DNA of 64,000 nt from contig MEDY01000045.1 of the NCBI GenBank assembly GCA_001724265.1, positions 47,221-111,220 of the forward strand, given 5' to 3'. This DNA is from Rhizaria sp. SCN 62-66. Its lineage: Eukaryota > Rhizaria, unplaced. This document shows, piece after piece, positions 43,185 to 56,400 of this stretch. Within the stretch, counting starts at the first letter, position 1. The number at the start of each line of letters is the position of its first letter. The notes under the pieces were generated by a model that saw nothing but the letters and a program-made list of their open reading frames with translations, was not told where the DNA came from and did no database searches. Both the position numbers and the translations under genes were made by a program.

Positions 43185-44047
43185 TCAATTGGTCGATCCC
43201 GCCCCGCCCTCTGTACGTGGCAGCGCCGAGGCCGCCGCGGCGCCCGCAGCGCCCGCGGGCACCTGCGGGTACGCGGGGGGGTTGGGCGGCACGTACACGG
43301 CCGTCTTGAACCTGCGTGCAACGGTCATAGCCTCCTCGGGCGTCGCGTCGGCGCGGATGTTGAACAGCGACTGGATTTCGGCAGGCGTCTTCTGGTACAT
43401 TTGCGAGGCGATGTGCGCGAGAATGAGGCCGCGGAGCGACGGAACCTCGTAGAAGTTCGCAATCTATGCAAAAGAAGCAAGTGGGCACACGTTAAAACCA
43501 GAGATGTTGATGAAGATGAGTTCTAGTGAAGCGATAGCAGATGAGACAAGCAAGAGGATGTCAGAGGTTGATGACAAGAACTTGGTTTAGAGCGAGACAA
43601 CTGTTGTGTGTTGCGTACCAAGAGGAGCTTAAAGAGCGTCTCCTGCGTGGTGTCAAGAAAAGCCCAGTCGAACTCGTCCACGAGCGGCTGGAGCGAGTCG
43701 GTCGCGATGGGCTTGGGCAGCTCGCGCGGGGGCACCGTGGCGTGGTACTCGATGTACTCGAGGAATTTGACTGCGATGTCGGGGGAAACGTCCGGGAGCA
43801 CATGCTCCTCGCTGTTTGGGTCTGTGGCAAGAATGAATTACGTCGTCAAGAAAAGAGGGTGAGACTGGGTGAGTGATGTGCTGCAAGCACAGAGAAACGG
43901 ATTCGAAACTCAATAGGGTCAAGAAAGGACTGTGGACATACCAGAGTCAAGGGTTTGAGTCATGAGACCAGACAGGGAAGCGGCTTTGCGAGAAATCATG
44001 AAGCGCGTGCCGTCGGCGCCGACGAGGAAAAGCTGGTCCGAAGGCAT
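43185..44047 (-). CDS. Divergent SKP1-family protein with Pro/Ala tail
   Basis: Three exons on -: 44047-43942, 43821-43619 and 43463-43185, giving 195 residues. Introns start GTATGT (120 bp) and GTACGC (155 bp), phases 1 and 0. The N-terminal POZ-type fold begins DQLFLVGADGTRFMISRKAA. The C-terminal SKP1 domain has WAFLDTTQETLFKLLLIANF (87-106), then YEVPSLRGLILAHIASQMY and KTPAEIQSLFNI (128-139), as in SKP1's 'GKTPEEIR.TFNI'. SKP1 links cullin-1 to F-box proteins in SCF ubiquitin ligases; elongin C lacks this C-terminal part, so SKP1 is the closer relative. The canonical end (acidic stretch then W-C/A-x-x) is absent. Residues 155-195 are instead PPNPPAYPQ followed by an Ala/Gly tail. An upstream in-frame ATG at 44116 would add 23 residues; I prefer 44047 because the domain starts there. 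Confidence 0.85.
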
Positions 44048-44433
44048 GGCCTTAAAGGGGCGAGGAGCAACTGGGTGCCTGGAGGTGGGGGAAGCGGTAC
44101 GTGACTGCAGAGGCATATGGCATGAATAAAGTGATCGACAAAGATTTAATTAGCGCAGAATATAAAAAATGGTGCGTCTCCTATCGCGGAGAAATGAATA
44201 GGCTTCATGCCGGACTTTTGTGGAGATACAGGTTCTGGACAACATGAGTTTGAGACCTTGCTCACTTGCCAAAGGTTCATGGCTGGTGAGGGGGGGTCGG
44301 CGACGAAGTTTGAGCACGGACCTCAGGGAAGCTCAAACTTCCGTCAATTGAAGTGCCACGCAATTTACTTATAGGTATAAGTATTTTCTAACTATCCTTT
44401 AATTTTCATTTCTACCTGTTTGGTTCGTAGCTC
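44048..44433. promoter_or_regulatory. Divergent promoter, SKP1-like (-) and IML1 (+)
   Basis: 386 bp shared by two genes facing away from each other. The part nearest IML1 is AT-rich and contains ATAGGTATAAGTATT (44371-44385), a possible TATA region. It ends in a pyrimidine-rich tract and GTAG (AG at 44429-44430), 3 nt before the IML1 ATG, which looks like a 5'-UTR splice acceptor. Confidence 0.4.
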
Positions 44434-47400
44434 ATGGATCGTTCGCGCCTGGTGGCCTCTTCGCCTCCCGCAGCGCCGACCGACGCCAGTCTCCCGGACA
44501 ACTCCACATCCACCCAACCACCCACCAGTGGTCTCTTTACTGACCAACCTGCTATGATACCCACTATTGCTTCCGTTAACGTTGCCCAGCGTCGTGATGG
44601 AGCAACTGTTGTGATCGGAGGGTCGGGCCCGTCGCGTCCTCTTGGCGCAGGTACGTCTGTCTGAAACTTACAACGGTCGATATCCTTCATTATGTATCTC
44701 TCCATTGCATGACTCTAACGGGAGATCGTGGTTTTTGTGTGAATTTTTCTGTCTGTAGGCTTTGCTCGCGGCTTCCCCCGCCCCGCTCCGATCGCGACGT
44801 TCACCAACTCATCGCCCTCCGCCGCGCTGCTGCCGGCCGTCACCGTGCCCCCCTCCGCAGTCTCCGTCCCAGGCGGCGGCACGATGTTGCCCGCGAGCGC
44901 CGCGCCCCACGGCGGGGCCCTGGGAGGCCCCCCGCTGCTTGCGCGCGCCGCGACCGTGACTCACTCGCACACGCACAGGCACGTCATCACCGCGCCGAGC
45001 CCGTCTCAAAGCAGCGGCAGCAGCGCTAACGCCAACATCATCAGTGCATCCGCTGCGGCGCAGCACTACAGTCCCAGCCCCAGTGCGTCGCCCGCGCACT
45101 CGCCGCCGCGCTCCGGTGGCGCCGCGCCCGCGGCGATGATGGGTCCCGCCCGCCCCGACGCGGCTGCGGCCACCGCTGCCACCGCTCCCGCCGCCGCCGC
45201 GACCAGTAGCAGTAGCAGTAGCAGCAGCAGCGGCGGCGGCAGTGCGGGCTACGGGGGGCGCCTTGGCCCGGCCCCCGGAGCGCTGCAGGCCGGCGGTGTG
45301 GGCACCGTGGGCGGCGGCGGCCTAACTTCCCCCGTGCTCGTCTCAGCCGTGGGCAGCGGTCTCGGCACCGCCGGCATGCAGACGCGCGTCGTGACGCTGT
45401 CGGCACAGGGCGGCGCTTACATGCGCCCGCTAACGACAGAACAGGGACCGCAACAGCAGCAGCAGCAGGCGTTCGGCGGCGCTCAGCGGGCCCCCGCGCC
45501 CGCGGCGCTGGGGGGCGGCGTGCGCGTGGTCGCGACGGCTGGCGCAGGGGCCAGCGCGGCGCCCTTCACGCAGCTGCTGACGCGGGCGCAGCTCGGCGGC
45601 GGACTCCGGACCAACGCGATCGGCGGCGCGAACGTTGCCAGCGGAAGCATCGTTATGGGTAGCAATAGCAGCTACAGTAACAATAGCGCGGGCAGTGGGT
45701 CTGCTGGCGGCGGGGGGAGGAGCGCGCTCAGAACCGGCGCTAGGGGCGCCGCGCCCGGAGCTGGCGCGCCGGGCCCCGGCCAGCTGCCGTCGTTCAAGTC
45801 GTCTCTGCACGCATACCGCGGCCCGTCGACGTCGTCGTTTCTGTCGGGCGCCGACGACGACGCCGACGGGCTGGACGCCAGCACCCCCTTAGTCGATGTA
45901 AGTGGCCCAGAAGCGGCCGCGAAGGCGAGCGCGGGTCTTAACATAAGCACGCATAACGAACTGGAAGAGGAGGAGGATGCGGATACAGATAGCGGAGCAC
46001 GGCAGTTTGACTCTGCTGACGACGGCGACAGCGACGGCGACGGCGACGACCGCGATGCTGAGACCGACGACGACGGCGACGACGGTGAGAGTGATCGCGA
46101 CATGTACGACGATGAAAACGATAATGACGACGACAACGATGCCAAGCCATCTTCTGCCACGGTGAAGACGACGATCGCTGACAGCAACAACAACGTGGAT
46201 GCACATGCCGAGACAGTGGCCGAGACTGCGAGTGCCGGAGTCGCAGGCGCCGACGACGGCACTGAACCGGGGGCGCTGCTATCACCACCCCACGGCGCGT
46301 ATATCGATGGTGATGCGAATACTGCACAAATTACTGGGAGTGTTGCAACAGACGCGACGCCTGCAGCTGAAAATGCGGGCTCCATCGCAGACAGCGACAT
46401 TGCGAACTCAGTCACACCGACGATTGAGACCGCGTCCCCGACTGGGACCACCTCGACCCCGCAGCTACAGCAGCAGCAGCCGGGGCCGCAGCAGCAGCCG
46501 GGGCCCGTGTCGTACTTCTCGATGCAGTCTGGCTTCGGCGCGCGCCGCCGGCCGGTCACGAAGCTGGGTCACCCATCGTCGTCCATCGTCGCCACGGTTG
46601 CCTCCACGGGCGGCCTAGCTTCGCCCGGCGGCGTCGCTTCCGTGGCAGGCGCGTCACCTGGCAGCGGCGCGGCCACCCCTGGGACTGCAGAAGCTGCTCG
46701 CACCCCCGGCACCGATCCAACGCAGCAGCAACAACCGCATCGGAGGCCGCCGCCGTCGCTTAAGTCCAAGGCGGGCTTCGCGTCGGGCGCCGCCGTAGTG
46801 ACCATGAGCAGCGGCGTTGGCGCCCCTCTGCCGCCGCAGTCGACGACCCGCTCCGGCGCGCTTGCCAAGGGCGTGTCTGCGACTCCGGCAGCGGCGGACG
46901 ACGGCTCCGGCGCCGGCGCCGGTGCTGCTGCTGCTGCTGCTGCGGCGGCGGCGGGGGCTTCGGGCGCTGCGAGCGGCCGCAGCGGCAAAGACGGCAGCTC
47001 CCGCGCCGGCCGCGGCGACCGCTCTAGCGACCGTGAGCAGCAGGCCGTGGCCACCGCTGCCGCCGCCGCAGCCGCCGCCGCCGCAGCCGCTGTTACGCCC
47101 GTGCTGGCCAACGCGAGCACGTTCGCCGCGCAGTGGGGGTACCCGCTGCAGTTCGCGTCGCCGCTGCTCCTGCAGGCCACGTTCGACCGGTTCGCGGCCG
47201 CGGCAACGGCCACGACGGCGCTGGCCACTGTTGCCACGGAGTCCGCAAATGGTGCCGTCACAGACCATCTCAATGTTGGCGCGGTTGACTATGCGTTTCC
47301 AGCGACACCATTGACGCCCCGCCGCGCCGGCAGCGCTGCGAGTGCTAGCGCGAGTGCTAGAGTCGGCGTCAGCGTGGCTGATCCTGTAATCCCAGCCTCT

Positions 47401-50400
47401 CTGTACCCGCTGCTACTCACCATGCCAACGCCAGTGCTTACGCTACCTCCTGGCACCACTCTCAGCAACACCACAGGCCCTAACGCGGCTGGCAGCGGCG
47501 TCGCCCCGGCCGCGAGCCCCGGCGCCCACGGTCCCTCCCGCACGCTGCCGCTGCCCCTCGCCCCGGCGCCGGTCCCGGGCTCCGCCGCGGCCGCCGACGC
47601 GCGCCGCCGCGCCCGTGCGCACGCCGCGGCCGCCGTGTTCGCGCACAGCCGCGGCGACGCGGCGGCCGACATCGTGCTGGGCCCCGCGCTGGCGGGCATG
47701 CTCATGGTCGGTGACGTCATCCGGCTCCAGCGCAGGCCCCCGGACTACACCAAAGTCAAGTCGCAGCGGCTTAACTTGCGCAACAAGCTGGTTGGCGAGC
47801 GCTCAAACAGCGTCAGCGGTTCCGGCGTTCCCGCTGCACTGGCGGCGGTGAGCGTGACCGGCGTCCACGGGCTCGACGACAGCGACGCCGACGACGACGA
47901 GGGCGACGGCGACGACAGCTCGGCCAACGCCGCGTCCGGCAGAGGCGGCTTTGCTCGCACCGCCCTCGACCGCGAGCAGCGCGCGGCGCGGCGCCACACG
48001 CGCGCGCTGCCGCCGCTGTACACAGGCCCCGACTGCCTGGACGTCCAGATCACCCCGGCGTCCTTCACAGCGCCGCCCGCGGTGACGGCCGCCGCGGCCG
48101 CGATGGGCGGTGCCGTCGCGGCCGGAGCGTGGATCAGTGTTTGCGCGACATTGTACCGGCCGGTGTGGCACCAAGACGCTGCCGATAGTGACTGCGACGG
48201 CGACAGCGACGGTGAGCTCGAGCAGGAGCATGAATGTGCGTCTAAGCAAGCATCCGCAGACGGTGACAGCGCTCCGATCACCGAGACCGCGATGGCGGCC
48301 GCGGCAGCGCGCGCTCTGGCGCAGGCCCCCGCAGCGCCCGTGCCGCTGTCGCGCGTGGCGCTGACGGCGCCGTGCTCTTGGCCCCACAGCCACACCGCGG
48401 CCGCGGCCGCCGCGCACGGCTACCCGACGCAGAGCCACCCCGCGAATGCTGGAGCTCCCGGCTTGGCAGAGGGCGCGCAACAGCAGCAGCATCAGCCACA
48501 ACAGCAAGGCGATGTTTACGACAGCGTTGGCACCTCTGCGACCGCAGCTGCGTCCACTGCGGACGACAAGAGCAATACTAGTACCGCCGCGAATGTAAGT
48601 GGGCCCGTAGGCGAGCTCATGGCCGCGGCGAGCCTGTTCCCGCCCCGCACCACTACCGAGCGCGCGTGCCCCTTCTTTTCCGTCCTGGCGGGCGCGCGGC
48701 ACGTCGCGGCGATTGCGGGCGACGGCGCCGCGGCGGCCGCGCTCTCGACCTCGGCGCTGCCTCTGTTCACGGCCGCGATCGCCGGCGTTGCAGCCCGCGA
48801 CAGAGCTGGCGATGGCGCGGAGACGCGCGCGGCGGTCACGGATGCACTGAACCATGTGTTTGCTGCGACGGTAAGCAACCGCAGCCGCAGCCGCCACAAC
48901 GGACACGGATGCGTGCACTGCGGCAGCGGCAGCGCGCTTGCGACCGCGGCAGCAATGCAGACTCGCATGGTAGCTTGCCTGGGGCCGTTCATCCCGCCCG
49001 CGGTACCTGTGCCTGCGCCCTTTGACATCGGCGCTGGCGCTTCGTCTCAGAGTGTGTTGGGGGCGGCCGAATGGAGCGGCATCGGCAAGCAGGACGCGTG
49101 GTGCGTTGCCGGTGTCGGCCTCGTACCTAAATCCGTGTGTGTGCCGGAGAAGGCGCAGATTGTGTCGACTCCGTTCCGTCCGCAACCCTTGCAGTCGCAG
49201 AGCGATGTCAGCGACGCCGCGCAAGCAGAGCAGTCACCGTTTTCGTTTAACTACGCGTTCAAGCCCCTGGCAGCGTTGTCTAAGGGAACGCTTGCATCGT
49301 TAGAGTCACTGACTCGTCCGGACATCGCTAATTTCTTCACAGAGAGTACTACAAGAGACACTACTATGAACACGCCCAATATGTATCTCAAGACCCCATC
49401 GACGAAGTCTTACTTTAGCACGCCAGCAAAGTCTCCCACCTCCGGCGCCTTGCCTTACGACGAGCCCAAGTGCCCCGCGCTCGCGTTCCCGCCCCTGGTG
49501 GCCGGCATCACCGCGCTCAACGCCGCGACCGCCGTGCCAGTGCTGTTTCTGACCCGGCTGACGGCGACGGACGAAGACACCACCGCCGCGGCCCAGTTCC
49601 TCGAGCTCTCGATCCGCGGCCAGCACGTCGGCCGCGCGGACATGCTCGCCACGGCTGCGGCGCTGCGGCGCATCCTGGTCCGCGACCGGCAGTCGATCGC
49701 CTCTGGCCCCACGGTGTACCGCGTGCACAAGTCACGGCTCCCGCTGACCGCGCTCGCGCCTAGGGACCGCGTCGGCGCCGCAGCGTGGCTGCGCGCGGCC
49801 GCCGCGAGGAGGCGGCTGCGCAAACTAACAGCGGCAGACGCGACCAGCCACGAGATCTGTGCGTGCGTTGGCGATGCTGCGGCGCCCCGTGTACAGACGA
49901 AGAAGGTTGCGGTACGCGGTGGCGTCAGCGTCAGGTACGACCCCGAGTCTGACTCCAATACGAGCAGTGTTGAAGATTCTGACTCCGATGCTGTCTCCGA
50001 AACCGATGATGTGACTTCTGGCAAGGAGAAAGGCGCTGTTAAGCCTGCGGGTAGTTCTGACGCTGATGCGGAGGCTGCTGCTAACAAGCAGGCCGTGGCT
50101 GCATTCGCCAATCACCATGCTGACTTCCACATCACCCAGGACAATGTCGTTGCAGTGGCTGCCGTCCAAGGTAGTGAGCCTGGGCCGGACGGCGACAGCG
50201 CTGTTGTCATCCCAGCAATTTCGGGCCTCCACTTCCGCGATAGAACACCCCTGCACAGCCTAGGCGCCCCCAGAGCCGGCGCACCAAGCGGGGCGATCAC
50301 GAGCAATATCAGCGGCTCTGGCGCTGGCGCTGGCACTGGTATTAATGTCGTGAGGGGTCCTGGTATGGGACTTAAGAGCGGCGCTCTGCTGCGTGGCGGG

Positions 50401-53400
50401 CCATTGGGCAGTCGCTTCCACGCGCTCCCCCGCGGCAATGCGTACGTAGACAGTGCGAACAGTGGGGCGAAACAGGATTCGGTGAGTACTCAGCAAGCAA
50501 CGTCTGGTACCCTCGAAGAGATCACGCCTTTACCTGCAGGCTACCCCTTGGCATCCAAGACACCCGCTCAAGACGCAAGCAGTACCAGCGCTAGCGTCAA
50601 CTCCAAAGGCATGGATGGTGCAAACGCGAAGTCTAAGAGTGGCAAATCCAAGAAATCAAGCAAAACCGCGAAGCGCCAAGCTGTCTCATCGAACTCTATC
50701 AGTGTTGCCGCAAGCACTCGCTCTTGCCCTCCCTGCTTATCGTGCTACTTGGCCGTCCACGCCCCCCTACCGCCCCCCGGCACCCACGACCCCTGGGACG
50801 CCTCGCGCCTCGGCGCGGCGCTCTTGGCCTACCTCGCTGAATACGGCGCCGCCGCGGAGACCGGGGGCACGGCGGTGTACCACGGCGACGAGCACGCGGG
50901 CGCGACAGACAGCTTCACGGGGTTCGCCTCCGCGGTGCGGTCGCTGCCGCAGCTGACTGAGGCGATCGAGGCGGCGGTGGCCGCGGTGACGTGGACGCCG
51001 CACCTTCCTTTGCATGTGCCCGGGAGCCAATCCTGTGTCATTAGCAATGGCAACGCACTCAGTCAGTCGTCTCATAGTGGGGCTGATAGCGCTACCGCTG
51101 GCGTTGCTGGAATGGTGGCAGGGCTGGTTGAAGAGGCCTGGCTGCGGCATTCTAGGCCATTACACGCGACCCCTTACACGACGCCGGACGCGCTCGCTCT
51201 GCTGTTTCGTCTGTCAAACCGCGAAGCTAGCATGGCAGGCACGTCCGACACCAACAGCATGCGTCGCCGTGGTGCTCGGCGTCAGCCTCGTCGGCACTCA
51301 AGCAGAGCTGGACACAGTGCAAATGCGACTGCCAGTGACTGCGAGACCAACGCAGAAGACTTGTTTGATGACGAGTGGGGGGTCGACGGCGGACTCTCTC
51401 ATGTTCCGCCACTGGTGCGGCCGCTTTACACCCGCGTTCGCGTTGCTGCCGCCCCTGCTCCGACATCAACTCACACTGGGGCAGCAACATCGCAAGCGAC
51501 AGCCTCAGCAACGGGTGCTTCGTCGGGAGTCATCGACTACTCATCGAGTGCGGCAGCTGCCGGTGCTGCTGCTGCGGCGGCCGCCTCGACTGTCTTGTCC
51601 GCTTCACATCATCATCATCAGCAATATCAGATGCAGTCGTCGCAGGCGCAACTGCATGGCGCATCTGATGTTAACTCCGTCAGCACGAACTTAGGCGCCG
51701 GGCACCCGGTTTACTCGAGCTCGTTTGCCTCCTCGGGCGGCAACTCTTCTGGTTCGGTCAGTGGTAGCGTTAAACACCAGAGTAAACAACGCTCGGGTCT
51801 CTTTTTTGGTCCTGGCAAGTCCACATCGACTCCGCTCATGGGCCCTGCTGTCGCGCCTCTTTCGACGTCACACAGCTACGGCATCGTGTCTGCAAACACG
51901 AGTACTACGGGCAGCTCGAACAGCAACGCTGTGAACAACGTGTTGGCGACAGGGTATAGCCCTGCTCTTGGTCCGAGCGCGTCTCCCATGCTGCAGGCAA
52001 ACCAGACCGCGGCGCCCGGAAGTTTGGCCGCACTGGGTCTCCTCGTAGGTTCGCCGCATTTCGGCTCACTCAACCCAGAAAACAACAACGGTAGTAGTTC
52101 AAACGCAACTGCAATCGGTAACACGAGCCACACCACCGCTGCGAGTTCACTCCATCCGACCAGCGGATTGCCTGCGACCGGCAGCAGTGTCGGCTACGGT
52201 CCTGAACGTGGTCGGTACAGTGTAATGTCGAACTCTGTGAACGTGAATGCTCACCAAAGCATGGGCACGGGTGGCAATTTCCCTTCGAGTGTCAGTGCAG
52301 TTATTGGTGGAGGTAGCAACGCCAACAGCACAACAGCTGGTTTGTGGGCCGCGCACACGGTCGACTCTCCCGCGTTGAACTACATGACGTCCCCCTTACA
52401 GTCGCACTTACACACGCAAGGCGGCGCTCGCTCTGGCGTCACTGACTCACCCTTCACTGGCAGCGGTTTGGCAAACAGTCAAGGCACCCCGTCGGTGCAC
52501 ACTCCCAGTGGCGCTGCAGGAGTGTTTCCTCCTGCGTTCGCTCTGTCAGGCGGCTTCTCGCCCGCACCCCCATCGTTCTCGCTCGCTGGCGGACCCAGCA
52601 CCGGCGGGAACAACACGCCGAACCCTTACAACGTCCCGGGCACTTACAATTATAGCCACAGCATGAACAGTCCTTACACGCCGAGCTACAACTCTCCTGC
52701 TTCGATAAGCTCCGGTGGACAAAGCCACTTACTCCAGCAAGGGCCGAACTTACTCAACTCCAACGCGACCGGAACCCCTTATGGCGTTTCCACGCCCACT
52801 GCTGCTGCAATTGCGCATAGCTTCGGTGCCATTCATGGTCCCTTCCACACTCTCGGCCACAGCCATGCGCTCGGTCAAGGCCATCACGGTCCGCACGCCC
52901 ACAACAGCAGCGGCCACGAAGGCGCGACTCCGACGGCATCCGCTGTGAAGACCACGGTTACCACGGGGCAGACCAACGGCGTCGCTACGACCACGACCAC
53001 GATTACGGCCCCGACGGCCGCGACCGCGGCCGCGGCCGAGTCCGCGCCGGCACCGCGACCGTCGCTGCGCCGCCGCCTAGACGCACTTTTCTCGGTCCTG
53101 CTTCCGTCGTCACGCGTGACGCGCGCGCCGCTGGTGCCGCCGCCGTCGACGCACGCGAGTACGGCGCTGGTGACCGACAGCACGCGTTTCGTGTTCCGCT
53201 CACGGTCCTGCGTCGTCACCATGTTCGTCGTCATGTCGCCGGAGATGTGGTCGCCGCGCGCGCGCGGCGGCGGCCGCACGCTCGACTCAGCGCTCGAGGT
53301 GCTCGCGCATACGGTGAGGCAGTGGATCCGGTTCAATGCGACGCACAAGCTAACTTTAGTGTTGTGTTCACGCTCGTTTGTTGATGTCACTAAGACAGCA

Positions 53401-56400
53401 AACAATGGCGCAGCAACGTCGTCTTCGGCACCGTCCTCTTCACTCTCGTCGTTGGTGTTCCAGCACCTAAACCAGCTCCCTGCCTCGGCCCCCGTTCCCG
53501 GCTCCGTTCCACTCGACGGTGTCATCTCTGTCGATGCCTTCGGCCGATGCTACCAGGACCACTACACTGTGGCGATCTCCGGCGACGCCGTGGTGCACAG
53601 GGACCCCCGGCGGCTGCTGGCGCGCGTGCGGCCCATCATGGTCCTCTACGGGCAGCTGCTGGGGTGGACGCAGGCCCGCTTGCCCGGCACACTTTACCCA
53701 CAACAGCCTGCCAAGACAGCGTCACATTTGGCGACCGCATCGCGTGTGGGCAAGGCTGGCAAGCACGAGCAGCAGCAAGACAGCCACGACCTATCGGACA
53801 TGAAGCTTGATACCTGCGGCGACCTCGTGATCTCGCGCACTGCGGCGTCGGCCCCACACTCGTGCCTGCTCGAGGCCGTCAACCTTGGCCTCTCGCTTAC
53901 GGAGCTGCACGGCACGGACCGCGACCTGACCAAGTCCGGCCACCAGCTCGTCGTCGTCACCGCGGGCACGGGCCTCACCGTGGCGCCGCTTTCGCTCCTG
54001 CGCCTTACGCGCCGCCGCGTCGCAGAGGTCGGCGTCGGAGTCGACGTCATCGCACTCGCGCCGCCGCCCTTGCACCCGGCACCCCTGGTCGCGCACATCC
54101 TCGCCGCTGAGGCGGAGCGCGTGCAGGCCTGCGGCATCGACCCGTTCTTCCGGTCCTCCGCCGAAGTCAAGTCGTATCAGGCTGAAGCTAAGCCGCCGGC
54201 CGACCTCTCGTGCGATCGCAGCGCGGTCAGTAAGAGAGTCAAGCCGCTGGCCGTCTCTCTGCTGGCGACGCCCCCGCCGCTGCACGCGCTCTCGCCGCTG
54301 CCGCGCCCGCGGCCGACCGCGGCCGCCGGCGTAGTGTACTCATCGCCGCACTGGCTCGTGACCACCTTCGCCGGCGCGGCCCCGCCCCGCGGCGCCGTCG
54401 GGCTCGGCAGCGGCGTCGGCACGGCGGGCGCGGGCGTTGGCGCCGGCGGCGACGGCGGCGTGCAGTACCCCGCCAGCATTGCCGGCGGCGGCGCGACGGC
54501 CGGCGCGGCGGCCGGTGGAGGCCCGGGGTCCAGTGCCGGCGGCGGCGCGGGCGCTGGTGGCAGCGTCGGGCCTGTGGGCGGCAGTGGCGGCGCAGAGGCC
54601 AGCGGCTTGACGTCGTTCATTGCAAGTCTCGCGCCTGCTGCGGCGCCCGCGCTCGTGGCCGCGGCTGCGCGCTGGGCTGCGCTGGCGTCGCGCGCGCCAG
54701 TAGACTCATCTAGTGTTGCAAGCTCGGCCTCGAATAGCACTGGCACAGCTGTCGGCGGTGTCAATACACCGATCGGACTGGTTAACTACTTGGCGACGTT
54801 GTCGGCTGCTGCCTCGTTCTACCAGGGCCACAGCAACACCAGTCGTGACCGCGGCAGCAGCGCGCTGCTGTCTGCGATCACAACCATCGCGAACGCAGCG
54901 GCGGCAGCAGCGGTTGCGCCGGTGGCTGTGAAGCGTGACCCCTTGGACGGACGCCCTTACATTCTTGCGTTATGCCCCGACGGGGCCTCGAAGGGCATCT
55001 TGAGTAGCAAGACCGTTGGTACAACCAGCGCAACTGCGAACGGTACGAGTGGTGGACTCCGTCGTGTGTACGTATCTGAGTCCGCCGTCACCACATCGGT
55101 TGACGGCAAGTCTGAATCGATTGCAGCGGCGAGCACGACCTTCAGCAAGCCCGACGCCAACAACAGCACATCGCCCGTGACTGTGAGTGTGGTTGCTGAA
55201 GGCGGTGTCCGTGTGACTGTTACGCTTCCGCCTACGTGTCTCGAGCACAGCGCAAGCAATAACAACATTAACGCACTCACAGCCGCAACCTTGTCCGCAT
55301 CTGCGAGTAGCAGCGCTGGCTCAGGCGCGAGCACAAACGCAGCAACGGCAGCCTCTGCTGGTGGCTTCTATGTCTCATCGACAGGTGTTCGTGTCTATAA
55401 AACGGCCTCTTCGACGGACAACGCCGCTGACGCCGCCGTCGCCTCAGTCGCCGCATCAGCCGCGACAATCAGCGCTTACGCCACTTCTGCCGCAACGGCG
55501 CTTGGTGGGCTCACCCTTGCACCCGTTGTGAGTAATTCGTACGGCTTTGTTGCAGCCGCGGCCGCCGCACAGGCAGCGCAGGCGGCCGGACTCGTCACGC
55601 GCACCGCGCCCCCGGCGGCCACCGTCGCCGCGGTCGCCGCGGAGACTGCGCGCGAGCGGGAGAAGAAGGACGAGAACGAGCGGTGCGCCGACGAGCGGGA
55701 GCAGGAGCGCGAGGAAGACATTCTGGCGCTGGCGGTTGGCAGCGAGTACGTGAGCGCCAACTGGGGCGGGTTTGATGTCTGCGCAGTGAATGCGGCTGTA
55801 TACGCGTCTGCGCCTGATGTTGACGCAACTGCATATGGTCATCCCAACGCGTTTTCAGATTCGGATGCTGAGTCTGGCTCTGATAATGAGCAAATCAACG
55901 GCGACAATGATGAGCGCAAGCTTGACATCGGCGTAAACAGCAACGACCAGGCTGGTAATGCAAAAAACGTTGCTGCTGCGACAACACCGAGTAAATCAAC
56001 TACCGCTGCGAGCGCACCCGTGGTCAACGTCGCTGCTGTCGCGCTGAGCGCTGTGGCGCCCCGTGTCAGCACACTTGGCGCTTACATTCCGCCTATGCCG
56101 CCCATGGTCTCCGCACTCAACATGACGTACGACACGTTTTGTATCACCGGAGGGAGTAGCGGCTACAGTGCAGTCGGTGGGTCTGAGACTGGCTCGTTGT
56201 TTGGTGATAGGTTTGGCAACGACGACACAGTCTGTGACTTGACTGATTTGGCTCGCGAAATCTCGCCCGGTTACGCTGCTCTTGTTGGCACTTGTCAAAC
56301 ACAGAACATGAACACAGAAAGCAATAACATTGCGCCATCACTCCTTGGGGCTGTTGATGGCGCCGTGGACGAAGAGACCAAGGCTGACGATGGTGTTCCT

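Noticed and set aside
44845-44847. GTG as start of IML1
   Set aside because: An ATG exon at 44434 with a GTACGT donor joins in frame 28 codons upstream.
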